Positions 61,489-64,000 of a stretch of DNA of 64,000 bases are shown here, piece after piece. This DNA is from Nitrospira sp. (lineage in GTDB: Bacteria > Nitrospirota > Nitrospiria > Nitrospirales > Nitrospiraceae). Every line of letters begins with the position of its first letter. The first letter of the stretch is position 1. The stretch covers positions 2,418,001 through 2,482,000 of the forward strand of contig CP060499.1 of NCBI GenBank assembly GCA_024760525.1, read 5' to 3'. The notes beneath the pieces were generated by a model. The model did not search any database and was not told where the DNA came from. It saw nothing but the letters and a program-made list of their open reading frames with translations. A program made the translations under genes and the position numbers.

Positions 61489-63117
61489 CTACAACAAAAT
61501 CCGAATTCCGAGTCCGAAGAGGATCCAGAGCGAAACCAGTCCCAATTGACGGACACGATGAGAAAACGCGTGGAGGAGCAGCTCAAAGGAAAAGAACAAC
61601 ACGAGTAGCTTGGCCGCAAACACGCCCAGATGCGATATGTCTGCGTTCACTTCCGGGAGCAGCGGGAACGTGACCGCCAAGAACACCATCAGATAATCGA
61701 GCGGGGTAGTTTGAAACCGGTTCTGTTCGTTAAACCGAAGACTCAAGAGGACCATAATGGCGACCACCACGAAGAATGCATTGTGGCCCATCGCAACGGC
61801 CGATACGAACGAGGATTGCGATCCCTCACAGACATAGAGCAGAAACGTCGTTCCCACATAGAGACCGCCGCGCACAAAATATGGGGCGACCTGCGTCGAG
61901 AGGCCAAGCAACACCACAACAAAGAGCGCGATCGAGAGATAGCCCACATCACTTGGCACGTTCGAGGGAAGAAAGACCAGCGCGATCAAAAAGAACGGAA
62001 CGGCGACAGCCAGGAACTGGATGGGCATATCGGTCAGCAACGGTCCACTGACAAATCGTGTCACGGCGACGTTCGACACAAATAGGCCGTCTTGAGATGC
62101 CGGGCTGGGAAGAAGCCCGCGTCCAGCCGCTATAAAAAGCAGCAGCACGGAAATCGCCAGGGCAAGATAGAGCGGCAGGATCAACGTGTCGGACTGCCAT
62201 CTGAGGAGATAGGCCACCCCAAGCATGCTGGCCTGGATCAAGTAGATCACGGTCACAGCCTCATAGTGAGTCAGTCCAGTGCGCAGCAACTTATGGTGGA
62301 TATGCGCGCGGTCGCCGACGAATGGAGACCGTCCTTCAGCCAATCGCTGACCGGTCACACCGAGTGTGTCGAGAAACGGCAGCCCCAGTAAAAATAGCGC
62401 GAGGCTGGGACTGAATGGCCCACGTGACGAATCGGTCAACAGGACGGCGAGCACACCCATCATGAAACCCAACAGTTGACTGCCGCCGTCACCCATAAAT
62501 ATTCGTGCCGGATACGTGTTGTACCGCAAGAAACCCAAGAGCGCCCCGAGAAAGGGAACCGTGAGTGTGAGCACCACCGAGTCGTTCGCGAGTAAGGCCA
62601 GATAGGCGATTCCCGACAACGTCAAGAATGATAAGCCGCCGGCCAGTCCGTCCAATCCATCGGTCAGGTTCACCGCATTCGAGACTCCGACAAGAAAGAC
62701 AATGGTCACGAGAGCGCCGACCCATGCCGGCACTTCGACGTCAGGCAAGAAGGGAAGCGTCGTAAACCAAATGTCACCGCCGATCACGACCGCCATAGCC
62801 GCGAGTATCTGCCCCACCAGTTTGGACCGATAACTCAGGTCGACACGGTCGTCCCAGACTCCGAATGCGACAATAATCACGCATCCGGCCAGAACCGAGA
62901 GCGTCGTCGCATCTCTCGCACCCCACCAGGCAATTGACGCGCAGGCCCCGACGGCAAAAGCAAGCCCGCCGACGCGTGGGATCGGGTGCTCGTGGACTTT
63001 GCGTCCTCCCGGTAAATCCATGACCTGAAAGCGTTCTGCCGCCAGCCGTAAAGGCGGAATCAGCGCCATGCACAGAAGCAACCCCGTCATGGAACTGAAG
63101 AACAATTCGTTCATCAT
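61489..63117 (-). CDS. WecA/MraY-family glycosyl-1-phosphate transferase with extended C-terminus
   Basis: Transfers a sugar-1-phosphate to undecaprenyl phosphate, starting glycan synthesis. The first 330 residues are the polytopic glycosyltransferase-4 core: VHEHPIPRVGGLAF near 41, NLTDGLDGLAGGLSFL near 150 (catalytic Asp pair), FMGDGGSQLLGFMMG near 205, and DRAHIHHKLLRTGLTH near 270. The last 200 residues add further membrane helices (ALFVVVLLGLSTQVAPYFVR, FAAKLLVLFFSFELLLHAFS), absent from ordinary 360-residue WecA. First complete gene of the operon in the window. Confidence 0.9.
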   Translation of the reverse strand: MMNELFFSSMTGLLLCMALIPPLRLAAERFQVMDLPGGRKVHEHPIPRVGGLAFAVGACASIAWWGARDATTLSVLAGCVIIVAFGVWDDRVDLSYRSKLVGQILAAMAVVIGGDIWFTTLPFLPDVEVPAWVGALVTIVFLVGVSNAVNLTDGLDGLAGGLSFLTLSGIAYLALLANDSVVLTLTVPFLGALLGFLRYNTYPARIFMGDGGSQLLGFMMGVLAVLLTDSSRGPFSPSLALFLLGLPFLDTLGVTGQRLAEGRSPFVGDRAHIHHKLLRTGLTHYEAVTVIYLIQASMLGVAYLLRWQSDTLILPLYLALAISVLLLFIAAGRGLLPSPASQDGLFVSNVAVTRFVSGPLLTDMPIQFLAVAVPFFLIALVFLPSNVPSDVGYLSIALFVVVLLGLSTQVAPYFVRGGLYVGTTFLLYVCEGSQSSFVSAVAMGHNAFFVVVAIMVLLSLRFNEQNRFQTTPLDYLMVFLAVTFPLLPEVNADISHLGVFAAKLLVLFFSFELLLHAFSHRVRQLGLVSLWILFGLGIRILL

Positions 63118-63148
63118 AGCTAGGCTCGCATGCCTTGGTCGCCGCCGA

Positions 63149-64000
63149 TCAATCCGGCACGAACCGGTTCAGCTCTTGGCCGATCTCAACCGCAAATGCT
63201 CGAAGACGTTGATCTACCGCCGCCTCGGATTCACCTGGACCCACGAGCGAGGCTAATCTGATGAGGGCTCCATCGGTCCTTTGCCGAAGAAAGGCATCCC
63301 ACAACAAGTACAACTTGACCTGGTACTCGTCCGCGATCTGACGATCGCGCTGTTTAAACCAGTAGAGGACGATCTGCTTCTGATCACCCTTCTGAATCAC
63401 GGCTCGATTAACTATGACCGGCTGCCCTATCGTCTGTGACGACGGCAACTCCGTGCGGGTTAAGGACGCAATCTCCCATCCTCCACCGGGCAAACAACTT
63501 TGAGGCGAATGTGCCGATTGCCCTTTCCGTTGTGACCGATAGTACGCGGCATAAAAATTCATCTGAGGTTCCTTGTCTGAACGGTAATCGGCAAGGACAT
63601 AATCATCGAAGCGAAGGGCATCGATGTATCGCTTTTCCAGAGCGAAACGGGCTCCTCGCCACATACCGATCTGCATCGGGAAGTCGACAAAGGACGCCCG
63701 AGCCGGAGCAACCTCTTCCCGATCTACGAAGGCCGTCGACAGCAGAGTGAATGGCGCAAGCAGAGCGACGCTGCACAGATAGGCTGGCCCCGGAGAAAAT
63801 AAGCGACGGATCGGAGGGGTACGGCTGGGCTGATGGCTTGAATTTTGTTCCTGATCTTTCCAGGTGAGTTGTTCACGAAGAGACCTCTGGGGAATAGCCG
63901 TCCCTATTCGTCCCAGCAGCCTCATCTCGGCAAGCAACAGCCCAAAACTCACCATGAAAATGACCCACCCCTCAAACAGGTGATAAAAGCCCTCGGCAGC
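63149..64000 (-). CDS. Exosortase fused to EpsI (DUF3485), 5' end beyond window
   Basis: The frame is open from base 64000 down to a stop at 63149, so the N-terminus is missing. The first visible residues, AEGFYHLFEGWVIFMVSFGL, match the C-terminal end of an exosortase including its third catalytic histidine. After a polar linker and a membrane helix comes an EpsI/DUF3485 domain with HSPQSCLPGGGWEIASLTRT, its signature Cys-Leu-Pro-Gly. Exosortases cut proteins bearing C-terminal sorting signals, and EpsI aids EPS formation. Fused forms are known in some exosortase classes. Class cannot be told here. Confidence 0.83.
   Translation of the reverse strand, partial: AAEGFYHLFEGWVIFMVSFGLLLAEMRLLGRIGTAIPQRSLREQLTWKDQEQNSSHQPSRTPPIRRLFSPGPAYLCSVALLAPFTLLSTAFVDREEVAPARASFVDFPMQIGMWRGARFALEKRYIDALRFDDYVLADYRSDKEPQMNFYAAYYRSQRKGQSAHSPQSCLPGGGWEIASLTRTELPSSQTIGQPVIVNRAVIQKGDQKQIVLYWFKQRDRQIADEYQVKLYLLWDAFLRQRTDGALIRLASLVGPGESEAAVDQRLRAFAVEIGQELNRFVPD

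Overview
The window looks like a chromosomal stretch from a Nitrospira-type nitrite oxidiser (phylum Nitrospirota). It has GC-rich Gram-negative coding with many lipoproteins and outer-membrane barrels, and a two-subunit pyruvate carboxylase beside other central-carbon genes (fumarase, citrate synthase, malic enzyme). It also carries an exosortase-linked exopolysaccharide locus and an intergenic repeat with GCAGG(G/A)TGCTGA-type ends. The genus call rests on recalled resemblance, not on a search. No rRNA, tRNA, CRISPR array, transposase or phage gene was seen.

Layout. 1-1900: heme genes hemH (cut by the window edge) and hemE, minus strand. 2183-8854: a fatty-acid desaturase, an EamA transporter, several small proteins, then a plus-strand run of secreted or membrane proteins (FmdB zinc ribbon, PstS-like binding protein, IPT/TIG protein, HMA-like protein, YdjM-like membrane protein). 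9220-11205: a Tat-exported PhoX-type protein preceded by two palindromes and followed by a strong terminator. 13025-20395: pyruvate carboxylase A and B, a lipoprotein alpha/beta hydrolase, a lipoprotein thiol peroxidase without a resolving cysteine, SthA transhydrogenase and TenA. 20751-20919: a small element with terminal inverted repeats. 20930-28494, minus strand: Tex, NlpC/P60 lipoprotein, fumarase, a small membrane protein, Hsp20 and citrate synthase.

28625-33253: secreted and zinc-binding small proteins, an ArsC/Spx-like protein, a membrane GGDEF protein with an altered signature, RNase D and a J-domain protein. 33374-39397: a tightly overlapping five-gene signalling operon (response regulator, sensor kinase, CheB, CheR, large CHASE3-type hybrid kinase) with no chemoreceptor, CheA or CheW; an AT-rich inverted repeat lies just upstream. 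39714-43188: outer-membrane barrel, CsbD protein (with a possible coupled 23-codon leader ORF) and ACT-malic enzyme. 43323-47003: a 1226-residue fusion of a thioredoxin-like DUF255/YyaL protein with an aldo-keto reductase. 47037-52477: OmpA-like lipoprotein, Ppx/GppA phosphatase, two tandem thymidylate-kinase-like proteins (the second with an altered P-loop), SixA, then CBS, PsiE-like and small winged-helix-like proteins.

52551-64000, all minus strand: an exopolysaccharide operon, read from the right edge as exosortase-EpsI fusion (partial), WecA-like transferase, PrsT-type TPR lipoprotein, SLBB export protein, outer-membrane barrel, Wzz/GumC chain-length protein, CpsD-type ATPase, ExeA-like ATPase-TPR protein and a free TPR protein related to the tail of that ATPase. 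Together these could start a lipid-linked glycan, control its length, export it and sort proteins to the surface. No sorting substrate is visible inside the window.
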